From contig NC_065535.1 of the NCBI RefSeq assembly GCF_932294415.1, positions 8,841,001-8,905,000 on the forward strand: a stretch of 64,000 nucleotides of DNA. Direction: 5' to 3'. The notes below the pieces were generated by a model. The model had not been told where the DNA came from and searched no databases. It saw only the letters and a list, made by a program, of their open reading frames with translations. Source of the DNA: Quercus robur. Taxonomy: Eukaryota; Streptophyta; Magnoliopsida; Fagales; Fagaceae. The translations under genes were made by a program, and so were the position numbers. Shown in pieces: positions 26,501 to 51,222 of the stretch; the stretch's first letter is position 1, and each line of letters opens with the position of its first letter.

Positions 26501-26652
26501 TAGTGGCTGATAAGTAGCTCTCATAGCTGAGTTTCCCTTTCAGCAGCTCTTAGTTTTATTTTTGTGGTTTTTTGCAGATAGTCGGCCTGTGTCAGGCTCT
26601 CAATGATGTCTTGGATAGCATGGCAAAGAAGGGCTTGGCAATTCCTGTCTGA
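20599..26652 (+). CDS. CSN4: COP9 signalosome complex subunit 4, 14 exons, 397 aa
   Basis: Exons: 20599-20728, 20817-20968, 22615-22718, 22869-22929, 23815-23907, 24006-24106, 24447-24555, 24641-24685, 24826-24894, 25078-25169, 25255-25297, 25409-25468, 26204-26263, 26578-26652 (stop TGA). The total of 1,194 nt is in phase throughout and gives 397 aa, the length I recall for the Arabidopsis protein. It starts [20 protein letters not shown] and ends [12 protein letters not shown]. The N-terminal two-thirds is a helical repeat; the C-terminal part (about 200-360, including [20 protein letters not shown] and [16 protein letters not shown]) is the PCI/winged-helix region. The protein is a scaffold subunit of the CSN, the nuclear complex that removes NEDD8 from cullins (COP8/FUS4 in Arabidopsis photomorphogenesis). 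Intron 2 (1.6 kb) carries an antisense LINE fragment and a SINE, and intron 4 a MITE. Confidence 0.97.
21244..21372 (+). mobile_element. tRNA-derived SINE in CSN4 intron 2
   Basis: A box-A-like TAGCTTTGCGGTA is followed about 50 bp later by an excellent Pol III box B, GGTTCGAATCC, then TTGTTGTAACAATAATAAAG and an A-rich tail. No complete tRNA cloverleaf can be folded, so I read it as a SINE rather than a tRNA gene. It abuts the antisense LINE fragment. Confidence 0.6.
21397..22395 (-). mobile_element. Degenerate LINE (RT C-terminal / zf-RVT) fragment in CSN4 intron 2
   Basis: Read on the minus strand, broken frames give [14 protein letters not shown] and FNKFLWK-type RT C-terminal motifs, then [20 protein letters not shown], then [19 protein letters not shown] and a RDHLFF block typical of the zf-RVT domain of plant L1-type LINEs. 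Stops and frameshifts interrupt it, and it is a pseudogene. It is antisense to CSN4. Confidence 0.75.
22967..23142. mobile_element. MITE with GTGTGCGTTTGG ends, copy A
   Basis: The left end AGTGTGCGTTTGGATA pairs with the right end CCAAACAAACACT. The interior has TGAAAACTAAAAACTGAAAA and ACTGTTCA motifs shared with the longer copy at 34623-34862. It lies in CSN4 intron 4. Confidence 0.6.
24694..24713. repeat. Poly-C tract (20) just after a 5' splice site
   Basis: Twenty consecutive C begin eight bases into CSN4 intron 8 (donor at 24686), followed by further C-rich sequence. Length may be imprecise because of sequencing error in homopolymers. Confidence 0.85.
24905..25001 (+). mobile_element. 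LINE 3'-end remnant in CSN4 intron 9
   Basis: TGTACTCGGCTTGGCACTTT, then an ATTAATAATATTCTTACGTT segment and an ACTTATCA + poly-A tail, resemble the 3' untranslated ends of plant L1-type LINE copies. No coding part remains. Confidence 0.5.
25750..25905 (-). mobile_element. Possible RTE-type LINE 3' fragment
   Basis: CAATTACAACAACAACAAAG followed by CTTTGGGGTTGGCTATGGAT is a pattern common at the short-repeat 3' ends of plant RTE-like retroposons, read here on the minus strand. It lies in CSN4 intron 12. The assignment rests on recall of the pattern. Confidence 0.4.
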
Positions 26653-27808
26653 TCAATATATTAGTGAATACTTAGAAGACAATGTTACATTTTTTTGGCA
26701 TATTTATCTGCTTCAAAAGGTGGCTGTACATTATTAGTCCAATTTGATGAACATTACTGATTATGCAATATTATTTTTTGTTTATCTAGTTTCTGTTTAG
26801 CACAGGTTCTTATTCCCTGCTCTTGGGTGATTGTTTGTGTGCACTTTGCCTAAAGTTGTTGATCTGTGTAGATTTAATTGTGGTCTTTCAAATTTGAGGA
26901 AAAAAAGGTGGTCCTTGAAGTTAATTGATTGAGCTTTGAAGTTGCTAGAGCTTGATTGGAAAATGGTTACCACAACCAAGTCATGTACTTTTGCTGGTGT
27001 AATTTTCATGGAGATGTCTCTTACCCTCATTTATATGGAAATGCAGTACGATCTAAACAGTAGAGCTTCCATTCACATAATTTCCAAACCATAGAAAAAA
27101 TAAAATTGCACACCTTGTTTTTCAAGCTATTTTATTAATTATTAGTTTTTTTTTTGAAGAAACTATTAATTATTAGTTGATTACACTGATTTTACATTTG
27201 AATCGCTTGCCATAGTTGTGGTCATCATGTAATTTTCCTGCTAAGATTTGGTCCCTTCTGAATCAAAGATTTTAGTCCCCAGGATGGATGCTTTGTGAAG
27301 AATATGGCTTGTGTAGGTTTGGTCGTTTACCCTACTTAATGTCCAGAATTTCATATGCTTTGCTCCCATGCCTAGATGACTGTTCTTTATGCTTGCTGGT
27401 CTCATTAAACCCTTGAAAACGGCTGTTTATGCTGTCAAAGATGTATTCAGTTGTGATTGTTCCATTTAACCTGTGGTTTCATTTATCATATTTATTCTTT
27501 GAAGCAACTTACCTGTGTGTTTGGATTAAAGCTTGTTTTGAGGGGCTTATGTTCTGCTTACTCTAATAAAATTCTATTTTGTTGCAAACAAATTTGTTTA
27601 ATGCGTAAGAGACGTCTGCGGGATTTGATAGATCCAATTTAGATTGCAATTGTAGATTTGTAGGTATGATAATTTTCTCGTTATGGTGTTACATTGTCAA
27701 ACGTTTAAGTGCGCTTTTGTTAGGTCAATAGCAGCACAGGCCTAGCAACGGGTCTGCCTTTAATTATTATAATGGTAAGTTGGTAAATGGCAACAGAGGA
27801 AATTCATT
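26653..27808. other. CSN4 3' flank, no further gene seen
   Basis: This contains the CSN4 3' untranslated region and downstream sequence. Short open frames (77 codons or fewer) look random. I see no RNA gene. Confidence 0.5.
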
Positions 27809-28075
27809 ACTTAAAAATCAAATCCTAAACCAGAGTTTGTAACAGTTCTTACAGATTGAGTAAAAAACATTAGACAAGTCTGAGGCTAACAATAAAGCAA
27901 CAGCGAGAGGAACATTGTGCACTTAAAAAATCAAATCCTAAACCAGAGTTTGCAACAGTTCTTACAAATCAAATCCCAAACCAGAGTTTGCAACAGTTCT
28001 TACGGATCGAGTAAAAACATTAGACAAGTCTGAGGCTAACAATAAAGCAATAGCGAGAGGAACATTGTGCACTTT
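27809..28075. repeat. Two-and-a-partial-copy tandem duplication
   Basis: A unit of about 110 bp beginning AATCAAATCCTAAACCAGAG and ending GAGGAACATTGTGCACTT occurs at 27809-27922 and again at 27966-28075. A partial copy of about 45 bp (27923-27965) lies between them. The copies differ at a handful of bases. Confidence 0.8.
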
Positions 28076-28083
28076 GATCCTAT

Positions 28084-28586
28084 TTGTTCCACTTCGGTTC
28101 ATTTAAAACAAATTACAATGGGGCACTGTTTGGAGATTTAAATGAGGCCGGATTGGGAGTTGTAATCCGGAATGACAAAGGTGAGGTTATGGCAGCCCTA
28201 GCAGAGAAAATTCCTCTACCTTTTTCAGTGGTCTTACAGGAAGTATTGGCAGCGTTAAGGGCAGTCCTTTTTGCAACAGAGTTTGGTTTCAGTCAGTCCA
28301 TATTTGAAGAGAATTCGGAGATATTAGTCAAGCTCTGAATAATACGAATCCTTCTCACTCTTCTATTGGGCATACTTTGAGTTTTTTTCGAACTCATTCT
28401 CTCTCATACTAGGAGGGAAGGTAATTCTGTAGCTCATGCCTTAACCAGGAAAACAAGAAACTCATTTTCTTTAGAAGTTTGGATGGAGTCTATTCCATAT
28501 CTCGTTTGATTGTTTCTGACTTTCATGTACCTTAATCTTTCTTTATTGAGTTAATAAAATAGTTTGGTTTCTCAAAAAAAAAAAAT
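28084..28586 (+). mobile_element. LINE 3' fragment with RNase H remnant and poly-A tail
   Basis: The frame gives an RNase H-like start, GLGVVIRNDKGEVMAALAEK. After a stop and frameshift, REGNSVAHALTRKTRNSF continues the domain. The first catalytic Asp of the usual NFDGA motif is Asn here (TNYNGA), so the enzyme would be dead even without the frameshift. It ends GGTTTCTC plus a poly-A run at 28574-28585, the same tail as the LINE at 53884-55671. Confidence 0.8.
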
Positions 28587-28592
28587 CATTTT

Positions 28593-28792
28593 GGTCAATT
28601 TCCGTCTCTTAGACCACTTCAGTCCGATTTAGTCCCCTTCTACCCATTCAATCCACTTTGAACCTTCCAATTCGGTTTTATTCGGTCCTGTTCGGTTTAC
28701 ATCATCCACTTCGGTCCGATTCCGTCCATTTCGGTTCCCTTTTGTCCATTTGGTTCATTTCAGTCCCCTTAGGTCCATTCTGTCCATTTTGG
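28593..28792. repeat. Degenerate GGTCC-rich short tandem repeat
   Basis: About 200 bp made of drifting units of roughly 10-11 bases such as TTCGGTCCGA, TTCCGTCCAT and TTCGGTTCCC. It starts right after the LINE poly-A tail. Confidence 0.65.
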
Positions 28793-30556
28793 ACTAATGA
28801 GGCCTTAAATTGATTCTTTTTGTAGGTTGCATTTTCAATTTTTGGCTTAAATTTTTTTTACCACATAATTTTTGGGTTGAAAAGTATAAAATTTTATTCT
28901 ATTTGGCCCAAACTCTTTAGTTTTGGGCTAAAAAATACAAATAAAATAAGCACTAGAAATTAGAGATAGGATCCCAAAAACGCAATAAAAATGTAAATAT
29001 TCAAAAGATTATCTTAAAATTAAAGTTTCAATAATATAGACATTATACTTATATTTGGTAAGAACAAAAAAAATTCTACAATTTTAAACTATTATAATAA
29101 TTTAAATTTAATGTAACATGTTACATGTATTTCATAAAATGCGGGCGTACATATTTTTTTTAATGTTCTTAGATATGTTCAAATTAGTCAACTGATTATG
29201 GTATATTTAAAACATCATTTAATTACTAGCTCTCCTACATTTATATAAAACAATATTATAATTATGTAATTTAAATCTTTAATTAAATTATGTTTTTCAT
29301 ATATATATATATATATATACATACACACATATAAACTTTTAAATAACCCATGCATTATTTAACCTAAAAATTTAGGTTATATTCTTATAAAATTATTATA
29401 TTATATTTTCTCGTGCATTGTGTGAGTTCCCAGCTAATTCATTTCACTTTAGAATGCTAGGCTCAATTAATGTCATTTGTCCCGTTAAAAAGCAAAACCA
29501 ATAGTATGATCCCACAATGTTGAGGATTAGGCAACTTATAATCCAACTCTTAAATTTCTTGGGATTTACTTTCATGTGCTATAGTGATCCCGCAGACAGT
29601 CACCACTACAAACTGATCCAGTATATTTCTGGGAACATCAGATTTTTATAGTGCTCTTGTTGACAGTAAAACTTAGGTATGGCAGCTCAGGTATAGTACA
29701 TTGAATTTCCCCAATGAACTTCAAACGTCTAATTACATTGACTAATAAAATACAAATAGTATTATCATTTCCACGGACAATTAAATTCAATGCATAGTTG
29801 CTTTGAATTCAATGCAACTATGTGTTTGAATTTAATTGGAAAGTCACCAAAGTATCTACCTAAGTTTTGTCCTTCAGTTAATATGAGATTGATGAATGAT
29901 GACAACAGTGAAGTTGCCTAAATGGCTAAATCAAACCCCTCATCTGTGCACTAATTACAGGGGTATACATGAAAAGACACGGCAACCACAGTTAAGATCA
30001 CAACCCTGTAGCACTTCTTTCTTGGTTTCAAGGGGGACAGAACTCCAAAAGGCATTAACGAAATAGATGACAATCCTCAATTTAGCTCATTGCCTCATTG
30101 GCAAATCTTCTTATTCAGAAGAGCACAGTCAAGCAAAAATAAGTCCCATAAAATAAAGTAATAACAAAAAAATAAAAACCTTTTCCCCTCTTAATTTTAA
30201 ATTAAAAACAATAAGTTGTGACAATGAGCTCTAGGCCTCTAGCTTAAATGGCAGCTCCTTCCATTATGAATCTTACAGTAATTAAAAATTAAAAATTAAA
30301 AGAGAAAAAGAAAAAGAAAAAAGAACCAGTTCTCATTTTCTTTCCATGACAGAGAACTCTAGAAGGAGCAATACATGCCACTAGATGTCATTGCTATTGC
30401 TGATATTATTCTTTTTTTTTTAATTTCTTATGATTTTCTTTTCTTCTTTTTTTCTTCCTTTTTTTTTTTTGGGTGTATACCTTTTTCTTCCTATCCTAAA
30501 ATTATTATATACAGGGTTAGCTGTACAAAGCATTTGGTGTTAGAACAAACCATAAA
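28793..30556. other. AT-rich spacer between the LINE tail and the IRE kinase gene
   Basis: No gene supported. It includes a (TA)n run at 29299-29319 and the presumed 3' untranslated region of the kinase gene at its right end. Confidence 0.55.
29299..29319. repeat. (TA)n microsatellite
   Basis: Alternating A/T followed by a short ACATACACACAT stretch. Confidence 0.8.
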
Positions 30557-45114
<14,558 letters not shown>

Positions 45115-45876
45115 TTGCCAAAAATAAACTTCAAAAAAAAAAAAAAAAAACGTTTCGAATAACCTGGAACTAAAAACTAAAACCCTAGCTATCCTCCATT
45201 TTACGATTAGAGATCAAAAATTGAGAACTAATCCAATCACAGCTATCTATCTATGAGCTTTATTCAATATAAAATAGTAAGGCATATAATTTAAAGCCTT
45301 TCTTGTCAATTTATTGTGTGATTTATTTTATTTTTATTTTTAATTTATTTATGGTTGTGATGTTGAAGGTTCAGAGAGAGTTGCCAGTGTTGATATGAGT
45401 TGTGAAAAGATAGTAAAATAGCAAAAGAGAAAATGATGATTCCACAATTGGGGTTCCTATTTGGGTTTCGTTGCTGTTGTTGTGCTGTTGTTGTTGTCTT
45501 CCCACCTTGTTTCCTTTCAAATCTCTTGCCTACATTATTTTAGTATATTTTTGGGTACCTTAGTTATGACTTATGCATTATCCATAATTTTTTTCTTTTT
45601 AAGTTTTTTTTTTTTTTTTTATGGGTTTTCTTTTTAAGTTTTATCTATACATCAATTCTAAATATAAATTTATTTCCCTACAAAAATTTCTAAAATTTTG
45701 ATAATTATGGTTTTTTTTTTAATTATGGTTTTTTTGATAATTATGGCTGGATTTTTCAGTCAAAATTTTGATAATTAAGGTAGTGTACAGAATTTTTATC
45801 ATTTAAAGAAAACATAATACAAGTCGGTAATGGTAAGATTCTAAAAGATTTTTTTTAGAAGATTCTAAAAGATTTA
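45115..45876. promoter_or_regulatory. Promoter and 5' leader region of the IRE kinase gene
   Basis: This 762-bp stretch separates the start codon from the LTR element. Near the gene it carries AAAACCCTAGC (about 45179-45189), a telo-box-like motif, and a poly-A run. Just before the retroelement, ATTCTAAAAGATT occurs twice. No precise transcription start can be assigned. Confidence 0.45.
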
Positions 45877-46635
45877 TGTGGGGTCCAATAATTTATGTGT
45901 CCGGCCCACACGCTTATAGGAAGCCCACCGGTCTTAAACTGAAGGAGGCCAGGGCCCAAGCTCGAAACTAGGAAACATAAAAATAGCCCGAAGAAGACAT
46001 AGCCGAGGACGGTTTCGTCCTCGGCAGGCCCAAAATCTCAAGGATAGGAATGAAACACGAGTACGCTAGAAAGATCAGAAAATATCCTGGGGAAGTTGTC
46101 TTTAATACCCTTCCCTGACATGACACTGCCCCTAACAGAGCCGGGATCTTAGGCTTTATGGATCATCTACAGTAATTTTGGGATTAAATTGATGTGACAG
46201 ATATCTGTCCTGGAAAGATCGACCCTACACGTGGACGGGGAACAACAAACGTAGGCTAGTATAAAAGGAAAGATAAACTAATAAGGAAAGGACTCTCCCA
46301 TCTAGCTTCTAATAAAAGACTTGATGAAAGAGAGTGTCTGGAGAATATACGCCGGACACCACCTAAAAACCCGCCGACGGGCAACCGGGGGCAACACCAT
46401 CGCTCATCGGACACGATCCGAGGAGCCAGATCCTCCTGAATACAAGATTGAAGGGCCTGAATACCCAGCCCAAAGCTTTATCTCATGTTGGTTCATCTAA
46501 AGTCCGGCCCGAAACGTCCCCTTGTGATCCAACGCTGGCCTTTTAATCCCACTCTCTACAAATATTATTGTGAGGGACTTTCCGTGTGCGAACCCAACAT
46601 CGTCGTTGGGCCGCTAAAGATTTTGTGTCCTTACA
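45877..46635 (+). repeat. 5' LTR
   Basis: 759 bp, TG...CA ends. TATAAAAGG at 46260-46268 is a good candidate promoter TATA, and AATAAA at 46311-46316 a candidate poly(A) signal. It differs from the 3' LTR at seven positions, all substitutions, by my alignment. Confidence 0.95.
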
Positions 46636-46637
46636 AT

Positions 46638-46655
46638 TGGCGCCGTCTGTGGGGA
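46638..46655 (+). other. Primer-binding site
   Basis: TGGCGCCGTCTGTGGGGA starts two bases after the 5' LTR. The TGGCGCC core complements a tRNA 3' end of GGCGCCA, as in plant tRNA-Asp. The match beyond the core was not checked against a tRNA set. Confidence 0.7.
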
Positions 46656-46860
46656 AGGCTTGCGCGTTGGCGTAGGAGGTGTTTGAGTCAACTCTCTAGC
46701 CAGCCGAGGTTTGTGGGATTCCCTCCATCTCCGGCGACATGCCGTCGTTGCTTCGACCCGAATTTCTGCTAGGGGCTGCGCCCTGCAGTGTCAACAGCGC
46801 GGACAGCTCTAGGGGCTTCCGGCTTCAGGCCAAATCCCTCCCGCCATGGTCTAGGGGCTG

Positions 46861-47427
46861 AGATCTTACAAGTAATGGACAGAACCAAGGCCTTGCATGG
46901 TCCTCGGACCCAAGCCTGTGGGGAAACCAAGTACAAAAAAGAGATCTTACAAGTAATGGACAGAACCAAGGCCTTGCATGGTCCTCGGACCCAAGCCTGT
47001 GGGGAAACCAAGTACAAAAAAGAGATCTTACAAGTAATGGACAGAACCAAGGCCTTGCATGGTCCTCGGACCCAAGCCTGTGGGGAAACCAAGTACAAAA
47101 AAGAGATCTTACAAGTAATGGACAGAACCAAGGCCTTGCATGGTCCTCGGACCCAAGCCTGTGGGGAAACCAAGTACAAAAAAGAGATCTTACAAGTAAT
47201 GGACAGAACCAAGGCCTTGCATGGTCCTCGGACCCAAGCCTGTGGGGAAACCAAGTACAAAAAAGAGATCTTACAAGTAATGGACAGAACCAAGGCCTTG
47301 CATGGTCCCCGGACCCAAGCCTCTGGGGAAACCAACTACTTAGAAGGAATCATACAAGTTTTGGACAGAACTAAGGCCTTGCATGGTCCTCGGACCCAAG
47401 CCTATGGGGAAACCAAGTACACAAAGG
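46861..47427 (+). repeat. Tandem array of seven 81-bp units
   Basis: Units start at 46861, 46942, 47023, 47104, 47185, 47266 and 47347. The first five appear identical; the sixth and seventh are diverged. The core is GACAGAACCAAGGCCTTGCA...GGACCCAAGCC. Because 81 is divisible by 3, a unit without a stop stays open through the array: one plus frame reads as 27-residue repeats (MDRTKALHGPRTQACGETKY core) for 230 codons, and a minus frame is open for 188. That explains the long frames without requiring a gene. Confidence 0.92.
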
Positions 47428-48692
47428 CGCCATCGGAGTTCCCTAACTCCCAGTCGATTGCTCGGATGGAATATTTATAAATCATCAGCCTTGGACGATA
47501 TTCACGCGCTTATCACAGAATATCCAACTGATATCCCGGTTAGTTTCTTAAGTTTGATTTATTACAAGTTATCGATATAATGCCTGATAGTGCTGTCAGA
47601 TGAGAGTTGATTAGATTATGCTTCAAAGTAGCTTTATCACAAATATTCTCAAAGCAACACATACATAGAGCACATTCTTTCGCAAAGTTGTGTGGCCCAC
47701 TAGATCAACGCTTAAAACATGTAAATCAATTTCCATTTTTATTACGATGAAGAAATAGTACAGTGTACAAACGAAAAGCTGGAGTCAGCCTACGTCAGAG
47801 CTTACTACATAAGCAAGAAAAAGAAAAATACAAGAAAGAAAAAAGAAAAATACAAGAAAGCTGGAGAAAGCCGAGGAGGTATGTCGGAGGAAAGGTTGGC
47901 CACAGCTCCGAGACCTTATTCTTCCCCCGCACCCTTACCTGCCCATAACTCAGGCAGCCAAAAAGACCCAACTTGAACCTGACACCGTTGAAGAAAAGGT
48001 GCAGGGAGTTGGAGGTGGTGGGGCTTTCTCTAAATATACGCCTACCGCAAAGCAGAGGCGCTGATGGAGGAAAACCCTTCTTCTGCCGCACCAAAACTCT
48101 GGCATGGACAGAACCTGCTTCGGATTTTGACTAAAAGAGGGGAAGATTCCTTTCCCCCTCGGTGGAGATGGAGTACTCTCCTGAACTTGTGCTTCTTGTG
48201 CCCATACCTTACTGTTATAAGCCTCATGAAGACACGGCGCCTCTGCGGCGGAAGAAGCTCTTTCTTCCCAACCCTCGCTTTCGACATGTTATGCCAAGAA
48301 AGGAGAGCTCCGGGTATGGGAAGCGTGATGTGGGAGAAAACTAAAAGGCTGGGTGTATATATAAAGCAACCCTCTCTCCCTCCTATTTATTTGAAAAGAC
48401 AAGATAGTGGCAGTCAACTCACGCGGCGTCCCAAGGAGCGCTACAGACAAAGTGGTCTTGGCTCAACTTCCAACGTCAACTGCAGCCAAAAGACTGAAAG
48501 AGCCTCGTAAATGCGCGCCTCAATCTTTGGGGCGTCAGAAAAGTACTGCATGGCCAGAGGTTGCAGAAATATCTCTTAATCCGCGGGCTCATTGAATTCG
48601 CGACCCAGGCCCGCTTTGCGTGAAGGCCCATGGACACCCTGTTTGGCACCTCGGGAAATGCTCAATGAAAGGGAAAATCTGAACTCAAAGTC

Positions 48693-48928
48693 TTGGACAG
48701 AACCTAAGGCTTGCATGGTCCTCGGACTCAAGCTAAAAGGGAAAACCAAGTACTGGTGCAGACATTGGTCTTGGACAGAACCTAAGGCTTGCATGGTCCT
48801 CGGACTCAAGCTAAAAGGGAAAACCAAGTACTAATGCAGACATTGGTCCCGGACAGAACCTAAGGCTTGCATGGTCCTCGGATCCAAGCTAAAAGGGAAA
48901 ACCTAGCACCGATAAAGACCCAAGTCTC
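48693..48928 (+). repeat. Three 78-bp units related to the 81-bp array
   Basis: GGACAGAACCTAAGGCTTGC starts at 48695, 48773 and 48851. The unit shares CTTGCATGGTCCTCGGA and AACCAAGTAC with the 81-bp array but differs by small indels. In the frame matching the 81-bp array it has a TAA, so no reading frame is conserved between the arrays. Further decayed copies run on to about 49035. Confidence 0.85.
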
Positions 48929-50451
48929 GGACTCAAGCCTAAAGGGAAAGAGTCAAGTACATGGGATAAAACGCATAAGTCTTGAACAAAACCCAGGTTT
49001 TACAAAGTCCTCGGACTCAGGCTGATTGGAAAATCAACTGCCCGAATGAAGAAATTTCTCGGCTTAAATACTGGAAAGGGTTAAGTCTCGCGTATCATGA
49101 AAATAGCAGAACAACCTAATGATCGTCAACCTAAAGAGGCCATTCATCCGGTGGGTAACACATCCTCGGATAGCTACCTCTCACATCTTATCGGAGCATT
49201 TAATACACATCACGGCCAATTTTAAGATAAGTCTCATTCCTCACTGGTCGGATTGCCATGTTGAATAATAATTTTGTTAAAGTTATCGTGACATCTTTTT
49301 AGGAACGATTACCTTGGCCTTAGTTATTATTGATTCAAATGCTATACTATTATGCCGAGCAGCGCTTTCACATTTGTTAAAATATATAGACAAAACATAC
49401 GAAATAGAGTAACAATCACTTTTATTAATATGAAAAATTGTTACAACATACAAGGAAGAGCTTAAACAAGCCTATACAAAAAAAATTGAGTTGCTAAAAC
49501 AGTAACAACATCCGTAACACAAATAAGTAAACCATCAAGTGTCTTCTGAACTCGCCTTCAAAGTCTCTCTGAAATCTATGCCTCAGAACTGTTCATATCA
49601 AGAGAAGATCCTTATACAAAAATAATGAAGGAGAAGGAAGAAGAATTAGAAGACATGGAATCACTTCAGCAAGCTCTTGTCACTGAAGAATGCAAGGGAA
49701 AAAGAAGATGGAGGACATGAGCGGGAAGGAGGAGAAGAAGAGGGAAGCAATGAAAAGAAAGTAAAAGGAGCAAAAGAGGGAGAAGGGGAGCCATATTAGG
49801 TATGCTCATGAGAGAGCGGATGGAGATGACAAGGGAGGTTTTCGACTCAGTCACACCAGAAATGGGGTGTGACGAGTCCCTGCTTCGGATTTTGGCTAAA
49901 AGAATGGGGAGGCAAATCTTAAGCCTCCACCATCCTTGCCCCGACCGAGCTATCTCAAGTTTTGTCAGGACATGGTATTTCTGGGAAAAGAAGGACTTGT
50001 TCATGGTGGATTACTATGAGAGAAGTATTATGGAATAGGGAGTAACCGGATGGAGGAAGTGGATTCTGAGAAGAACGTGAGGGATTCAGATATGAGAGGG
50101 CCACCCTCAGTCTTCTCTCTTTATATAGGGAACGAAGAAGGGGGTATGCAACGCACTCAAATCCCTAGGGGAATCCAGAGTACAACGCGCCGCTTCGTTC
50201 TCCCACACCATCAGTAACCGTCGCATCTGGGAAGCCTCGTAAATGGGAAGGCATTAAAGACACACTGCAGATAACCACGCAGCATAACGGCAACGTGCGT
50301 AAATCCAGGAAAAACGGCTCGTAGACCGGTGCGTTCCTTGTGGAGGGGAAGAGTCGGCAGAGTTGATCAAGATCCGAAGAAAGTGAACGGCAATAAGGGC
50401 TTGACATCATCAAAATCCACCTGTCCTACCATGATGTTGGACAGCAGGATT

Positions 50452-50463
50452 TTGAGGGGCTAA
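50452..50463 (+). other. Polypurine tract
   Basis: TTGAGGGGCTAA directly precedes the 3' LTR, the expected place for plus-strand priming. The purine run is short and interrupted. Confidence 0.55.
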
Positions 50464-51222
50464 TGTGGGGTCCAATAATTTATGGGTCCGGCCCACACGC
50501 TTATAGGAAGCCCACCGGTCTTAAACTGAAGGAGGCCAGGGCCCAAACTCGAAACTAGGAAACATAAAAATAGCCCGAAGAAGACATAGCTGAGGACGGT
50601 TTCGTCCTCGGCAGGCCCAAAATCTCAAGGATAGGAATGAAACACGAGTACGCTAGAAAGATCAGAAAATATCCTGGGGAAGTTGTCTTTAATACCCTTC
50701 CCTGACATGACACTGCCCCTAACAGAGCCGGGATCTTAGGCTTTATGGATCATCTACAGTAATTTTGGGATTAAATTGATGTGACAGATATCTGTCCTGG
50801 AAAGATCGACCCTACACGTGGATGGGGAACAACAAACGTAGGCTAGTATAAAAGGAAAGATAAACTAATAAGGAAAGGACTCTCCCATCTAGCTTCTAAA
50901 AAAAGACTTGATGAAAGAGAGTGTCTGGAGAATATACGCCGGACACCACCTAAAAACCCGCCGACGGGCAACCGGGGGCAACACCATCGCTCCTCGGACA
51001 CGATCCGAGGAGCCAGATCCTCCTGAATACAAGATTGAAGGGCCTGAATACCCAGCCCAAAGCTTTATCTCATGTTGGTTCATCTAAAGTCCGGCCCGAA
51101 ACGTCCCCCTGTGATCCAACGCTGGCCTTTTAATCCCACTCTCTACAAATATTATTGTGAGGGACTTTCCGTGTGCGAACCCAACATCGTCGTTGGGCCG
51201 CTAAAGATTTTGTGTCCTTACA
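50464..51222 (+). repeat. 3' LTR
   Basis: 759 bp, TATAAAAGG at 50847-50855. The candidate poly(A) signal of the 5' LTR reads AAAAAA here (T to A at 50900). Confidence 0.95.

Noticed and set aside
46861-47427. CRISPR-like array
   Set aside because: The units are contiguous 81-bp tandem repeats without unique spacers, inside a plant retroelement.
46788-47480. A 230-codon plus-strand frame and a 188-codon minus-strand frame as protein genes
   Set aside because: Both are produced by an 81-bp repeat whose length is a multiple of three. The related 78-bp array has a stop in the matching frame, so coding is not conserved.
47795-48287. Minus-strand reading frames inside the LTR element as captured host genes
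   Set aside because: Similar short pieces occur in both halves of the element because of internal duplication; there is no recognised domain and no splice structure.
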